Shown in pieces: positions 33,944-41,923 of a stretch of DNA of 64,000 nt. Made by a program: the position numbers and the translations under genes. The stretch's first letter is position 1; each line of letters begins with the position of its first letter. Under the pieces are notes generated by a model, which was not told the DNA's origin, searched no databases, and saw nothing but the letters and a program-made list of their open reading frames with translations. The stretch comes from Fretibacter rubidus (GTDB lineage: Bacteria; Pseudomonadota; Alphaproteobacteria; Caulobacterales; Maricaulaceae), in assembly GCF_041429785.1 (NCBI RefSeq), contig NZ_CP163423.1:2356001-2420000 (forward strand), given 5' to 3'.

Positions 33944-35118
33944 TATTGACCTCGAAGTCCAAATAACTGCTGTATCATATCATTAGATACGCTCACGACT
34001 TGAGACGAAGCCTGATACCCGCGTTGCACAAGAATAAGATCACCAAATTGCTGCGACAAATCCACATTGGACGCTTCGATACGGTTTGACCGCACAAGGC
34101 CAACACGTTCACTCGTAGAAGACAGCAGTTCTCGACCGGTTGATTTATTATAAGTAAAAAGACCCGCACCAGCACGTTCCAAAGACTGAACATCCTGAAA
34201 GTCTGCAATCGAAATAGCTCCCAGGTTTTCTGTCTGCTCATTGGAATATTGTATTTCCAATTCGCCGTCTTCATTGACAGACACGGTTGTAATTTCGCCA
34301 ATTCCGAAACCATCAATATCTGTTGTACGCAAAGTAGAGACTTCGCCAGATGAGAAAGAAGTGACATTTTCAGAGAAATCCAGGGAGACAGTGCGCCCGC
34401 CAGCAGCATCACTAAATTCAAGTTCAGATGTCGTTGGATCAATAATACCATTAATAAATTTTAGTGTTTTTTCACCTAATTCATCACCAGCGCCGTTCGT
34501 TACCTTAACTTTCCATTCTCCTTCAGGATCTGTTGCTTCTCTATTAAACGCGATTTGCCAAGTATCAGAGGCACCTTGCGCATTGAACACTTCAACATCA
34601 GACAACAATAATTCTGTAGCGGTGGAAGACAAGTTGTCGCCAAATTGTATTGTTGTCGTCGCCTCTGGCGCATCAATACGATATGAGTCTAGAGACAGGC
34701 TTTCAGCTTTACCGTTTGCATTTAGCACGGTTAATTTATAATCAGTGCCAGCTAAAACAATAAAGCCATCGTTATCGACCTCAAAACTACCTGTACGCGT
34801 GTAGTAATAGTTACCTCCACCCTCAAGAACGAGAAAACCATTGCCTTCAATTGCAAGGTCAAGATCTCTATCAGTCTGTCTGATTTCACCTTGGCTGAAA
34901 TCTAATCGCTCGAGCGACAACTCAACGCCTGTTCCATTGCCACCGCCCCCGCGCGTGTAAGAAACGCCACTTGAGCCTGAGCCAAACAGATCATTAAAGC
35001 CTATCGTCGTAGCCCTGTAACCATTGGAGTTAAGGTTAGTGATGTTATTACTAACCTGCCTCAATCCATTAGAATAAGCATTCATACCGCTAAGCCCGAT
35101 AAACATTGCTCCAAACAT
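33943..35118 (-). CDS. flgE: flagellar hook protein FlgE
   Basis: This hook protein has 391 residues. The N-terminal rod/hook motif is GLSGMNAYSNGLRQVSNNIT followed by NLNSNGYRATT; the middle contains DLDLAIEGNGFLVLEGGGNY; the C-terminus is SNVDLSQQFGDLILVQRGYQ and QVVSVSNDMIQQLFGLR. The ATG at 35118 has GGAGAAT seven bases upstream. It is exported by the flagellar type III system and polymerises into the hook. It follows flgD by one base, the classic pairing of hook cap and hook. Confidence 0.94.
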   Translation of the reverse strand: MFGAMFIGLSGMNAYSNGLRQVSNNITNLNSNGYRATTIGFNDLFGSGSSGVSYTRGGGGNGTGVELSLERLDFSQGEIRQTDRDLDLAIEGNGFLVLEGGGNYYYTRTGSFEVDNDGFIVLAGTDYKLTVLNANGKAESLSLDSYRIDAPEATTTIQFGDNLSSTATELLLSDVEVFNAQGASDTWQIAFNREATDPEGEWKVKVTNGAGDELGEKTLKFINGIIDPTTSELEFSDAAGGRTVSLDFSENVTSFSSGEVSTLRTTDIDGFGIGEITTVSVNEDGELEIQYSNEQTENLGAISIADFQDVQSLERAGAGLFTYNKSTGRELLSSTSERVGLVRSNRIEASNVDLSQQFGDLILVQRGYQASSQVVSVSNDMIQQLFGLRGQ

Positions 35119-35119
35119 A

Positions 35120-35632
35120 CTATTCTCCAATTCTCACTTGTGAAATACTCGATAATCCGATGTTACTAATTGTTCTGTCATCCTCAGTCGTAATTGTAAG
35201 TCTTGGTTCACCTTGATCAAAAGAGATAGCCGTAACTTTGCCCGAGATAACAGTTGGGCCTGCTGGAATGTCCACCTCACGGCCCAACAGGCTTGCTGCT
35301 TGGTTTACCGACTCGGATTGCAAAATGGCTTGCAGGCTGTTGCTCATCGTTTCCGTTTGTTGGATTTGAGAAAATTGAGCTAGTTGAGATACAAATTCAA
35401 AATTATCAATTGGTTTTAAAGGATCTTGATATGTTAACTGCGTTAGAACGATGCTTAGCAGGTCTTCAAATCCCAGGCCAAACCCAGTATTGGCAGCCGT
35501 CGCAATACCATTGTCTGATTGCACTTCATCGGGTAATACAGTGGTTGGATCAGTCGTTTGGGCAAAAGACAAATTACATGATCCAATGGCAAAAACAGCA
35601 CCAATCATTACCTTTAAGAGAATTTTTATCAC
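35120..35632 (-). CDS. flgD: hook-capping protein FlgD with an N-terminal Sec-type signal
   Basis: This FlgD has 170 residues. Residues 1-24 look like a cleavable signal, MIKILLKVMIGAVFAIGSCN, ending near SFA. Classic FlgD has none, because it leaves through the flagellar channel. The FlgD core follows: LSIVLTQLTYQDPLKPIDNF and EFVSQLAQFSQIQQTETM, then a small C-terminal domain. The GTG start at 35632 overlaps the fliK stop (GTGA), so the leader is probably real. It might be a later start with a vestigial leader, but no ATG with a ribosome-binding site lies after residue 24 before the core. Confidence 0.88.
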   Translation of the reverse strand: MIKILLKVMIGAVFAIGSCNLSFAQTTDPTTVLPDEVQSDNGIATAANTGFGLGFEDLLSIVLTQLTYQDPLKPIDNFEFVSQLAQFSQIQQTETMSNSLQAILQSESVNQAASLLGREVDIPAGPTVISGKVTAISFDQGEPRLTITTEDDRTISNIGLSSISQVRIGE

Positions 35633-36645
35633 GAGCTCTTTCCACTTTGCATCTGATGATTATTCCCTACCAAATTGATTTGTATATCAACATTCGGGAG
35701 TCCGTTTTGCGCCAAAAGCTTGCGGGCATTATCACGAATTATCTCTTGATCGCCAAGAGTAATGTCTTGAACACGCGCAATCAGTTTCAGTCCGTTATCA
35801 ACGGAGTAAAGCGCGACAAACACCGGATGGGTTTGTGCCTGTGATCCCAACAAATTAGTGATCGACTTGACTTGTCCTTTTACGGCTTGACGTTGGGACA
35901 CCTCTGCTGCGTCACCAAAATCTTGGAGTGTATCATTTAACAATGATGACAAATCACCATCTACAGCCTGGTTATTTTTAGAGGCACTCGCCCGTGGAAC
36001 ATTTATTTGTGTTGAATTTCCGACTCTTTTGACGACGGCACTACGCACCTTAGACGTCACAGGTGTGTTTTGTTTTACAACCGTTATAGCTTTGACTATC
36101 GAATCTGAGGTGTTGCCATCAAAGAGCGTAGATAACGGTAATGTTTTCGTTTGTTGCCGCTCAATATTTAAATGCTGAAAATCAGTAATGCGTGACGCAT
36201 AATCGATGGCTTTCCAATGCCCCAGCACACCCGTCATATCAAATCGGTCTGCGGAATGATTAGTATCAACACCAAGACCGTCATACCCAGACAACTGTTG
36301 AATAACACCTGCTTCTAACTTGTCCATTGTATTGTGCATCAGCATTTCATTGGCAGCGTTAATATCGCCATAGTTTTCTAGAAAGTTTACGGTTACGTTT
36401 ACATCAACGACGCTGCCTCCTAAATCGGCAATGCGCAAAGTTTCTGCGGCTCTTTCACCGTCAATTTGAATAAGTGAGACTTCTGTTTGTTCGCCTGCAG
36501 ACGGCATCTTCATCGCTCTTAGCAATTCCTCTTCAAAGGAAACACTCTGATCGTTCTTGCCGTCAAATAACGCCACAGTGTCCTGTGGGGGTGATTTAGG
36601 TATACTTGCTTTCAAGCTAGCCGTGTTATGATTAAGCACAATCAT
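35629..36645 (-). CDS. fliK: probable flagellar hook-length control protein FliK
   Basis: This protein has 338 residues and poor overall conservation, as usual for FliK. Its position between fliJ and flgD is the main evidence. The C-terminal part ARVQDITLGDQEIIRDNARK and LLAQNGLPNVDIQINLVG may be the folded FliK-C domain that contacts FlhB. The first 250 residues are polar and variable, consistent with a molecular ruler. The ATG at 36645 overlaps the fliJ stop (ATGA). Assignment by context; another exported protein is possible. Confidence 0.7.
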   Translation of the reverse strand: MIVLNHNTASLKASIPKSPPQDTVALFDGKNDQSVSFEEELLRAMKMPSAGEQTEVSLIQIDGERAAETLRIADLGGSVVDVNVTVNFLENYGDINAANEMLMHNTMDKLEAGVIQQLSGYDGLGVDTNHSADRFDMTGVLGHWKAIDYASRITDFQHLNIERQQTKTLPLSTLFDGNTSDSIVKAITVVKQNTPVTSKVRSAVVKRVGNSTQINVPRASASKNNQAVDGDLSSLLNDTLQDFGDAAEVSQRQAVKGQVKSITNLLGSQAQTHPVFVALYSVDNGLKLIARVQDITLGDQEIIRDNARKLLAQNGLPNVDIQINLVGNNHQMQSGKSS

Positions 36646-37091
36646 TTTTGAACCCAATCGTAAGAGAAACGCTCTTCAAACGCATTGACCGCGCGCTCAT
36701 CTTTATCTCTTTGAATGCTACGACGCATATTACGTTGCATCTCGTCCATTTTCTCAGTAATAATTTGACAGACTTGAAAAGCTGACAATTTGTTTTCTGA
36801 AACCTTCACAGCGTCTTCATAAGCGTCTGTTGCCTGAGTTGATTTCTCAATATTCGCGACCAGGTCATCAGAGTAATATTTCAGATGCTCGCAAATAATA
36901 GTCCTATCCAAGACGTTATCTTCCCAAATTTTTTGAGCTGTTGTTACAGCCTCAACGGCTTTCATACGAACATCATCACAATCTGCTTCAGAATGCTTCG
37001 CGTCACGTAATTCCTGCTCTGCAAGCGTTTTTTCAAGCTCTCGGATTTTTGCTATCTGTGTGAGTTGGTTTAGTTTTTTTGACTTAAGCAT
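36642..37091 (-). CDS. fliJ: flagellar export chaperone FliJ-like
   Basis: This protein has 149 residues that are almost entirely helical and charged, with coiled-coil heptads (for example IAKIRELEKTLAEQELRDAK, DAVKVSENKLSAFQVCQIIT). This is the FliJ pattern: a coiled-coil stalk inserted in the FliI ATPase ring. It overlaps fliI by eight bases and fliK by four. The family is poorly conserved, so identification relies on shape and location. Confidence 0.8.
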   Translation of the reverse strand: MLKSKKLNQLTQIAKIRELEKTLAEQELRDAKHSEADCDDVRMKAVEAVTTAQKIWEDNVLDRTIICEHLKYYSDDLVANIEKSTQATDAYEDAVKVSENKLSAFQVCQIITEKMDEMQRNMRRSIQRDKDERAVNAFEERFSYDWVQK

Positions 37092-38427
37092 TCGCCACCC
37101 CGTCCTGTGACAGAGACAATAACGCCGCTATGGTCGAAGATAACGGCGTTGTTTCCAAATCACCTTGCTGCAAGAACTGATTAAGATTTTTTTTTGTCGA
37201 AATGGCGTCATCTATTAGTGAATTACTACCGGATTGGTAAATACCACTTTCGATCAAAACTTTTGCTTCCTCATATGCTGATAGCATCGCAATGATGTGA
37301 CGCGCTGCCTTAAGGTGTGATGAATCCATTAGTTTATCTGACTGTCGGCTAATACTTTTTGTTATATCTACAGCTGGAAAATGACCCTGCTCGGCCAATG
37401 TACGTGACAAAACAATATGACCGTCTAGTAGTGATTTCATAACCTCAACAATCGGGTCATCGACTTCGTCAGTTTCACTCAAGACCGTCATGACCGCGGT
37501 GATAGCGCCGCCTGATTTTGCACTCCCGCAGCGTTCAACCATGCGTGGAAGTGCGTCGAACACATTGGGTGTATATGCTCGTAATGTGGGGGGGGCACCT
37601 GCTGCCAAGCCAATCTCTCGCAACGCCATAGCAAACCTTGTTACGGAATCAATCAAAAGCAAAACGTGTTCACCTCTGCCTCTCCAATATTCAGCCAAAG
37701 CAAGCGCTTGATAAACAGCACGTGCGCGCAACGCTGCGCTGACATCGGAGGTTGCTGCTACGCAAGTATAATGTTTCAGTTCATCAGGGTTTTCAGAAAT
37801 ATTACGCCAAAGAGTTTCAACTTCACGGCCTCTCTCCCCAACCAAACAAATAACACAGCGATCCGCTTGAACTTGCCTTGATAGTTGCGCCATAAGCGTT
37901 GTCTTACCAACACCACTTGCGGCAAACACACCCAGCCTCTGCCCTTTCCCGATTGTCAGGAGTCCATCAATAGCCTTAATACCCGTTTGAACAACTTCAC
38001 CTGGCTCAGAACGATCCATAGGTTTCAGAACAGTGCCTGAGATGGGCAAAGAACTTTCGCTTAGAACCTCTTTCTTACCATCAAGAGCCTGACCCATTGC
38101 GTCAATTAAACGTCCCGCAAACGCATCGCCAACCGGGGCTTCATAATTGCTTGGAAGCACACGCACACGTGAATCTGGCAATATATTCGCTGACTGATTA
38201 AGAGGGATAAGAACGGTACGACCTTCCTCTACGGATGCCACTTCAGCCAATACTGTCAGCGCATTAGAATCGAAGCTGCTAACTTTGCAATCAATTTCGC
38301 AAATATCACCAACTGTGCACAAAGGCCCGCTTGCCTCTACAAATCCGGGTGACACCCGTTTAACGTAACCGACAAGGTTGGCTGCTTGCATGGCTTTGAC
38401 TTTAATAAGATAGGGATGAACCCTCAT
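37084..38427 (-). CDS. fliI: flagellum-specific ATPase FliI
   Basis: This export ATPase has 447 residues. Walker A is GVFAASGVGKTTLM (about 166-179) and Walker B HVLLLIDSVTRFAMALRE. The motif AGAPPTLRAYTPNVFDALPR and SLLDGHIVLSRTLAEQGHFP are F1-ATPase-like flagellar signatures. It energises export with FliH and FliJ. The start overlaps the fliH stop (ATGA). The sequence looks intact, with all catalytic elements. Confidence 0.96.
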   Translation of the reverse strand: MRVHPYLIKVKAMQAANLVGYVKRVSPGFVEASGPLCTVGDICEIDCKVSSFDSNALTVLAEVASVEEGRTVLIPLNQSANILPDSRVRVLPSNYEAPVGDAFAGRLIDAMGQALDGKKEVLSESSLPISGTVLKPMDRSEPGEVVQTGIKAIDGLLTIGKGQRLGVFAASGVGKTTLMAQLSRQVQADRCVICLVGERGREVETLWRNISENPDELKHYTCVAATSDVSAALRARAVYQALALAEYWRGRGEHVLLLIDSVTRFAMALREIGLAAGAPPTLRAYTPNVFDALPRMVERCGSAKSGGAITAVMTVLSETDEVDDPIVEVMKSLLDGHIVLSRTLAEQGHFPAVDITKSISRQSDKLMDSSHLKAARHIIAMLSAYEEAKVLIESGIYQSGSNSLIDDAISTKKNLNQFLQQGDLETTPLSSTIAALLSLSQDGVANA

Positions 38428-39125
38428 ATTTCGCCCTCATCATTTGCCATATCCTTGAAAAGAGTTTGAATTGTATCCCATTGATTTTTTAGGGAAAGCT
38501 CTACGTGACCTAAACGCAAATCAATCACGCAATCTCCAGGTCTTACAGTCTCGCCGATTTTAATATCCGTATACCGTAGGTCCAATGCAACAGCGAGGTC
38601 TTCCAAAGACTCGTCCGTATCAAAGTCATCACTACTAACACGCACATGCATTACCGTTTCCCTTCGGATAGCCTCTAACTGCTTGCGTATCATGCGCGTT
38701 ATCGTCTCTTTGTAATCTTGATTAGGGCAGAAGAATTTTTCCAAAACAGTTTGCGATATTAACAGAGCCAACCCATCAAGAGAGGAGAGGCGATCATCAA
38801 GCTTTTCAAGCCCTTTATCTATACCTCGACCCAGTGCTTCATTCGCTTTTTCGTATTTTTTTTCAAAAGCTTGTGTCGCCTCGTTTCTGCCTCCCTCACG
38901 TGCAGCAGAAACAGCTTGCTCTGCTTCAATTTTGAATTGGGTAATATCTAATTTTAACTTTTCCACCTCGGCCTGTAGTGCAATTATTTTGACACTCTCT
39001 TTACTGGCCGCCTGCAAGGGGCGGTCTTTTGCCGTTTGACCTCCTTCGCCAGGGCCAATGCCGAACTTAAGTGGCTTGACAGTCTCACCGTTGGAACTTT
39101 TCCCTTGCTTAAGAATTGAGGGCAT
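38424..39125 (-). CDS. fliH: FliH-like regulator of the export ATPase
   Basis: This protein has 233 residues. The middle (about 45-120) is a long coiled coil (LQAEVEKLKLDITQFKIEAE, EAEQAVSAAREGGRNEATQA). The C-terminal domain has the FliH/YscL/V-ATPase E-like pattern: LLISQTVLEKFFCPNQDYKE and IKIGETVRPGDCVIDLRLGH followed by VELSL. It binds FliI and links it to the switch. Its start overlaps the upstream gene's stop by one base (TAATG). Confidence 0.85.
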   Translation of the reverse strand: MPSILKQGKSSNGETVKPLKFGIGPGEGGQTAKDRPLQAASKESVKIIALQAEVEKLKLDITQFKIEAEQAVSAAREGGRNEATQAFEKKYEKANEALGRGIDKGLEKLDDRLSSLDGLALLISQTVLEKFFCPNQDYKETITRMIRKQLEAIRRETVMHVRVSSDDFDTDESLEDLAVALDLRYTDIKIGETVRPGDCVIDLRLGHVELSLKNQWDTIQTLFKDMANDEGEI

Positions 39126-39568
39126 TACTTATTGTCCCCTTTTATCCGTGTTAAAATGCTTCCAAAGCTTTTTGTCTTAGCTTCCTTTCTCAAATCGGCA
39201 GACACTGCGGACCCGACATTAATTACCTCTAAACAGCTGGGTAGTATATCGGCCACAGCAGCTGTGACTCCCACTGATTCAAGAGCATCAACAGGACCAT
39301 TAATTACAGATTTTGCAAGCGTTGAAAGCCACGTCGGTAATCCATCAAATTTGAATTCCGATACAACCGCGTTGTCGGATCGCGCTTTATCATTATGATC
39401 TTCATTACTATGGTCGGCAAAGCCAAGTGTTTTCGTTTCAGTAGTTGCCGTTTTCAATAGAGCTTTGTCACGCCCCGTCATTTGCCTTATGATTGCTTTT
39501 TGATCTTTTTTAGGGAGAGATTTAAATTCCTTCAAAAGCGCATAGAATTCAGGGGTCACGTCAGTCAC
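39125..39568 (-). CDS. small protein in the fliG position (reduced or replaced FliG)
   Basis: This protein has 147 residues, lying exactly where fliG (about 330-340 residues) is expected, between fliF and fliH. The GTG at 39568 follows GGGAG by six bases and overlaps the fliF stop; a GTG at 39559 is possible. The N-terminal helix pair TPEFYALLKEFKSLPKKDQK and AIIRQMTGRDKALLKTATT loosely resembles a FliG ARM or C-domain helix. The C-terminal half (LPTWLSTLAKSVINGPVDAL, ESVGVTAAVADILPSCLEVI) is hydrophobic-helical. The EHPQ and charged torque-helix motifs of FliG were not found. It may be a degenerate FliG, a linker, or unrelated. Confidence 0.6.
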   Translation of the reverse strand: MTDVTPEFYALLKEFKSLPKKDQKAIIRQMTGRDKALLKTATTETKTLGFADHSNEDHNDKARSDNAVVSEFKFDGLPTWLSTLAKSVINGPVDALESVGVTAAVADILPSCLEVINVGSAVSADLRKEAKTKSFGSILTRIKGDNK

Positions 39569-40808
39569 TTCCTTCTCCCTCGTGCATCTGTAAACGTAAC
39601 CGTTTTGCGAATTCAATATGTTCCTCTGTGTTAAGCAGGCTTCTATGCTGACGGGAGATAAAAAAAGCACCAAGCCCACTTAATCCAAGCAATAAAACAG
39701 TAAAAAAAGCAAGTAACGGCAACTGTAAGGGCTTCACTAAAGACTGATCACCATCGCTTGGAGTATCTAGTGGGCCGCTCCGCGAGGGGAGTGAAGGCGG
39801 ACTAACGGTCGATTGCATTGCAGACGCCAAGCTCAGATTGAGAGGAAGTTCACGCACCTTAAAGGTCAAAGTGTCGCCAAAGGTTAAGTCCATTTGCGCA
39901 GCTTGATATATGATTGACGATATTTCAGACTTGGCATCATCATCTAAGACTTCGTCAGTGGTTAAAACAACCCTTAAGACGTAATCACGTTTTGGCGCTG
40001 TGGTCTCTTTGATATCAGTATCGACCAAAACACGAAAAGGTCTGACAGCTACTTTTAAGGTATAATTCAACGCTGGTCGATCAATAGCAAGACCAATATC
40101 AATTTGATCTTTGTACGCTGCCGCAATCTCTGCATATTCACTCAGTACAGATGAGATTGGCGTCTTAACGGGGCTGATTATTTCACCCGCTGAATTTAAA
40201 ACCGAAACATTTTCAATCTCTAAATCTGGTACAGCGGCCGCTACCAGTCTTTGAATCCCTTCAATCCGTGTTTGCTCATCAAAGCTACCACTACGGCTTA
40301 CGATTGTAACAGCTGCCGTCGGTGGTGTTTCAGACCCACGAAACAAGACACGTTCTGGAATGGCAATGTGCACTCGTGCATTTTCAATGCCATCAATCAT
40401 CATAATCGTACGCGCTAATTCACCCTGAAGGGCCCTTTGGAACTTTATTTTCTGAGCAAAATCTGTCAAACCCATTTCAGAGTCATTGAAAAGTTCAAAC
40501 CCATCTAGCTTTTTCGTTGGTGCTTCAGCATCTAATATACCAAGCCGAATGGCGTCAGCGTCCACAGCGGGCACTAAAATGTCTCTTCCGCCATTCCTGA
40601 GCTTGTATCGGATTTCACGAGCATTTAATTCTGCGACAATTGCGGAAGCATCTGCCGTTGGCAGCCCTTGGTAGAGTATTGCATAGTTTAATCTAAGAAA
40701 AAGAAAATAGGCGACAGCAAGCAGAACAATTACAACACCAAAAATAATGCCAACTATTCGCAACTGCTTTTTCGCGCTCATATCATTTTCTGTCAAATTC
40801 GCCATCAT
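39561..40808 (-). CDS. fliF: short FliF-like MS-ring protein
   Basis: This protein has 415 residues; FliF is usually 530-570. The N-terminal helix (LRIVGIIFGVVIVLLAVAYF) leads to the ring-building domains: YAILYQGLPTADASAIVAEL, DSEMGLTDFAQKIKFQRALQ, GELARTIMMIDGIENARVHI and IQRLVAAAVPDLEIENVSVL are typical. The third ring domain is present but the long beta-collar insertion seems missing. A second membrane helix (LPLLAFFTVLLLGLSGLGAF) is followed by only about 35 cytoplasmic residues, so the FliG-binding tail is short. The start has AGGG five bases upstream. Confidence 0.9.
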   Translation of the reverse strand: MMANLTENDMSAKKQLRIVGIIFGVVIVLLAVAYFLFLRLNYAILYQGLPTADASAIVAELNAREIRYKLRNGGRDILVPAVDADAIRLGILDAEAPTKKLDGFELFNDSEMGLTDFAQKIKFQRALQGELARTIMMIDGIENARVHIAIPERVLFRGSETPPTAAVTIVSRSGSFDEQTRIEGIQRLVAAAVPDLEIENVSVLNSAGEIISPVKTPISSVLSEYAEIAAAYKDQIDIGLAIDRPALNYTLKVAVRPFRVLVDTDIKETTAPKRDYVLRVVLTTDEVLDDDAKSEISSIIYQAAQMDLTFGDTLTFKVRELPLNLSLASAMQSTVSPPSLPSRSGPLDTPSDGDQSLVKPLQLPLLAFFTVLLLGLSGLGAFFISRQHRSLLNTEEHIEFAKRLRLQMHEGEGSD

Positions 40809-40815
40809 CAGAGCC

Positions 40816-41142
40816 CTAAAGCTGCATATTCATTATTTCTCGATAACCTTCGACCAAGCGCGTACGAACTTGTAAGGCAAGTTCGACTGATAAACGCGCT
40901 TCCTCCAAAGCAATCGTGACTTCATGAATTGGCACGTTTTCATCGACTGAAAAATCTCGAACTTTTGCATTTGCAATATCAATTTTCTGTTCAACGCTTT
41001 TCAAACCATTCGCAAGCATATCTCCAAAACCGAGTTCAGGCGTAGAGGCGGCTCCCCTACCGTTTAGCACATTAGGGTCGACAATTGTCGAAATAGTCTC
41101 TGTCTTTCCAATAGCAGCAATAGCTTCAATACCCGTGCTCAT
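40816..41142 (-). CDS. fliE: flagellar hook-basal body protein FliE
   Basis: This FliE has 108 residues. The C-terminal signature is VPIHEVTIALEEARLSVELA followed by LQVRTRLVEGYREIMNMQL, which is typical of FliE, the adapter between MS-ring and rod. GFGDMLANGLKSVEQKIDIA precedes it. The start overlaps the flgC stop by one base, and fliF follows after seven bases. Confidence 0.95.
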   Translation of the reverse strand: MSTGIEAIAAIGKTETISTIVDPNVLNGRGAASTPELGFGDMLANGLKSVEQKIDIANAKVRDFSVDENVPIHEVTIALEEARLSVELALQVRTRLVEGYREIMNMQL

Positions 41143-41567
41143 TATCCCCGTCCCATATCTAGTGCGCGATTGTACATTTGTTGCGCAATACTTATCGCCG
41201 TGAGGTTGGCTTCATACACCCGTGAGGCTTTAATCATTTGTGTCATTTCAGCAGCGTGATCAACATTGGGGTATTGAACCATCCCATTTTCATCTGCATG
41301 CGGATGATTGGGTTCAAAGGCAACTCGAACCCCATTCGGCGTATTCTCTACCCCCATCACGCGTACACCAGTTGCCTTTTGAGCGGCTTTATCCCCTTGC
41401 AAGAGCGTGCTGAAAGTAACATCGGGACCACTTAGAAGACGTTGGGGGCGATAGACCTCTCCAAGTTCGTTTCGCGTCGAATTAATATTGGCAAGGTTTT
41501 GGGCAATGACTTGCAATCGTTGCCATTCAACGTCCAATCCTGTCATACTGATTTTTAAGGCTTCCAC
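41142..41567 (-). CDS. flgC: flagellar basal-body rod protein FlgC
   Basis: This rod protein has 141 residues. The rod N-motif is MTGLDVEWQRLQVIAQNLAN followed by INSTRNELGEVYRPQ, and the C-terminal motif is QMIKASRVYEANLTAISIAQ with QMYNRALDMG. ENGMVQYPNVDHAAEMT is also characteristic. It builds the proximal rod with FlgB, which lies two bases upstream. Confidence 0.96.
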   Translation of the reverse strand: MEALKISMTGLDVEWQRLQVIAQNLANINSTRNELGEVYRPQRLLSGPDVTFSTLLQGDKAAQKATGVRVMGVENTPNGVRVAFEPNHPHADENGMVQYPNVDHAAEMTQMIKASRVYEANLTAISIAQQMYNRALDMGRG

Positions 41568-41569
41568 GA

Positions 41570-41914
41570 TTATTGCCCTCCACTTACGACCGTACGCGCT
41601 AGGGCCATTTGCCTGCCCAGCACATCAATTAATGCCCCGTACCGCATAGCAGTCTGGGATGCCTTGGCTAATTCCATATCTAGGCGCATTTCAGTCGATC
41701 CACTTGCGGTTTGTGCATATTGTGTTTTAGGGCGAAGATTCTCAATCGACTCTATACCTTTCCCAGCCGCCAATTTCAGGCTCTTCTCGAATGTGACCTC
41801 TATGGCTTTATAACCAGGCGTATTCGCATTCGCGATATTTTGCGCGCTGAACATCTGACGCATGGATAATCCGTCTAAGGCTTTGGCTATTAAAACAGAA
41901 GAAATCGCATCCAT
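41570..41914 (-). CDS. flgB: flagellar basal-body rod protein FlgB
   Basis: This rod protein has 114 residues. The rod signature GLSMRQMFSAQNIANANTPG is followed by YKAIEVTFEKSL; the C-terminal helix is AMRYGALIDVLGRQMALART. The ATG at 41914 has AGGA seven bases upstream; the GTG one codon earlier is also in frame. It lies nine bases after flgI and two before flgC. Confidence 0.95.
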   Translation of the reverse strand: MDAISSVLIAKALDGLSMRQMFSAQNIANANTPGYKAIEVTFEKSLKLAAGKGIESIENLRPKTQYAQTASGSTEMRLDMELAKASQTAMRYGALIDVLGRQMALARTVVSGGQ

Positions 41915-41923
41915 CACATTTTC

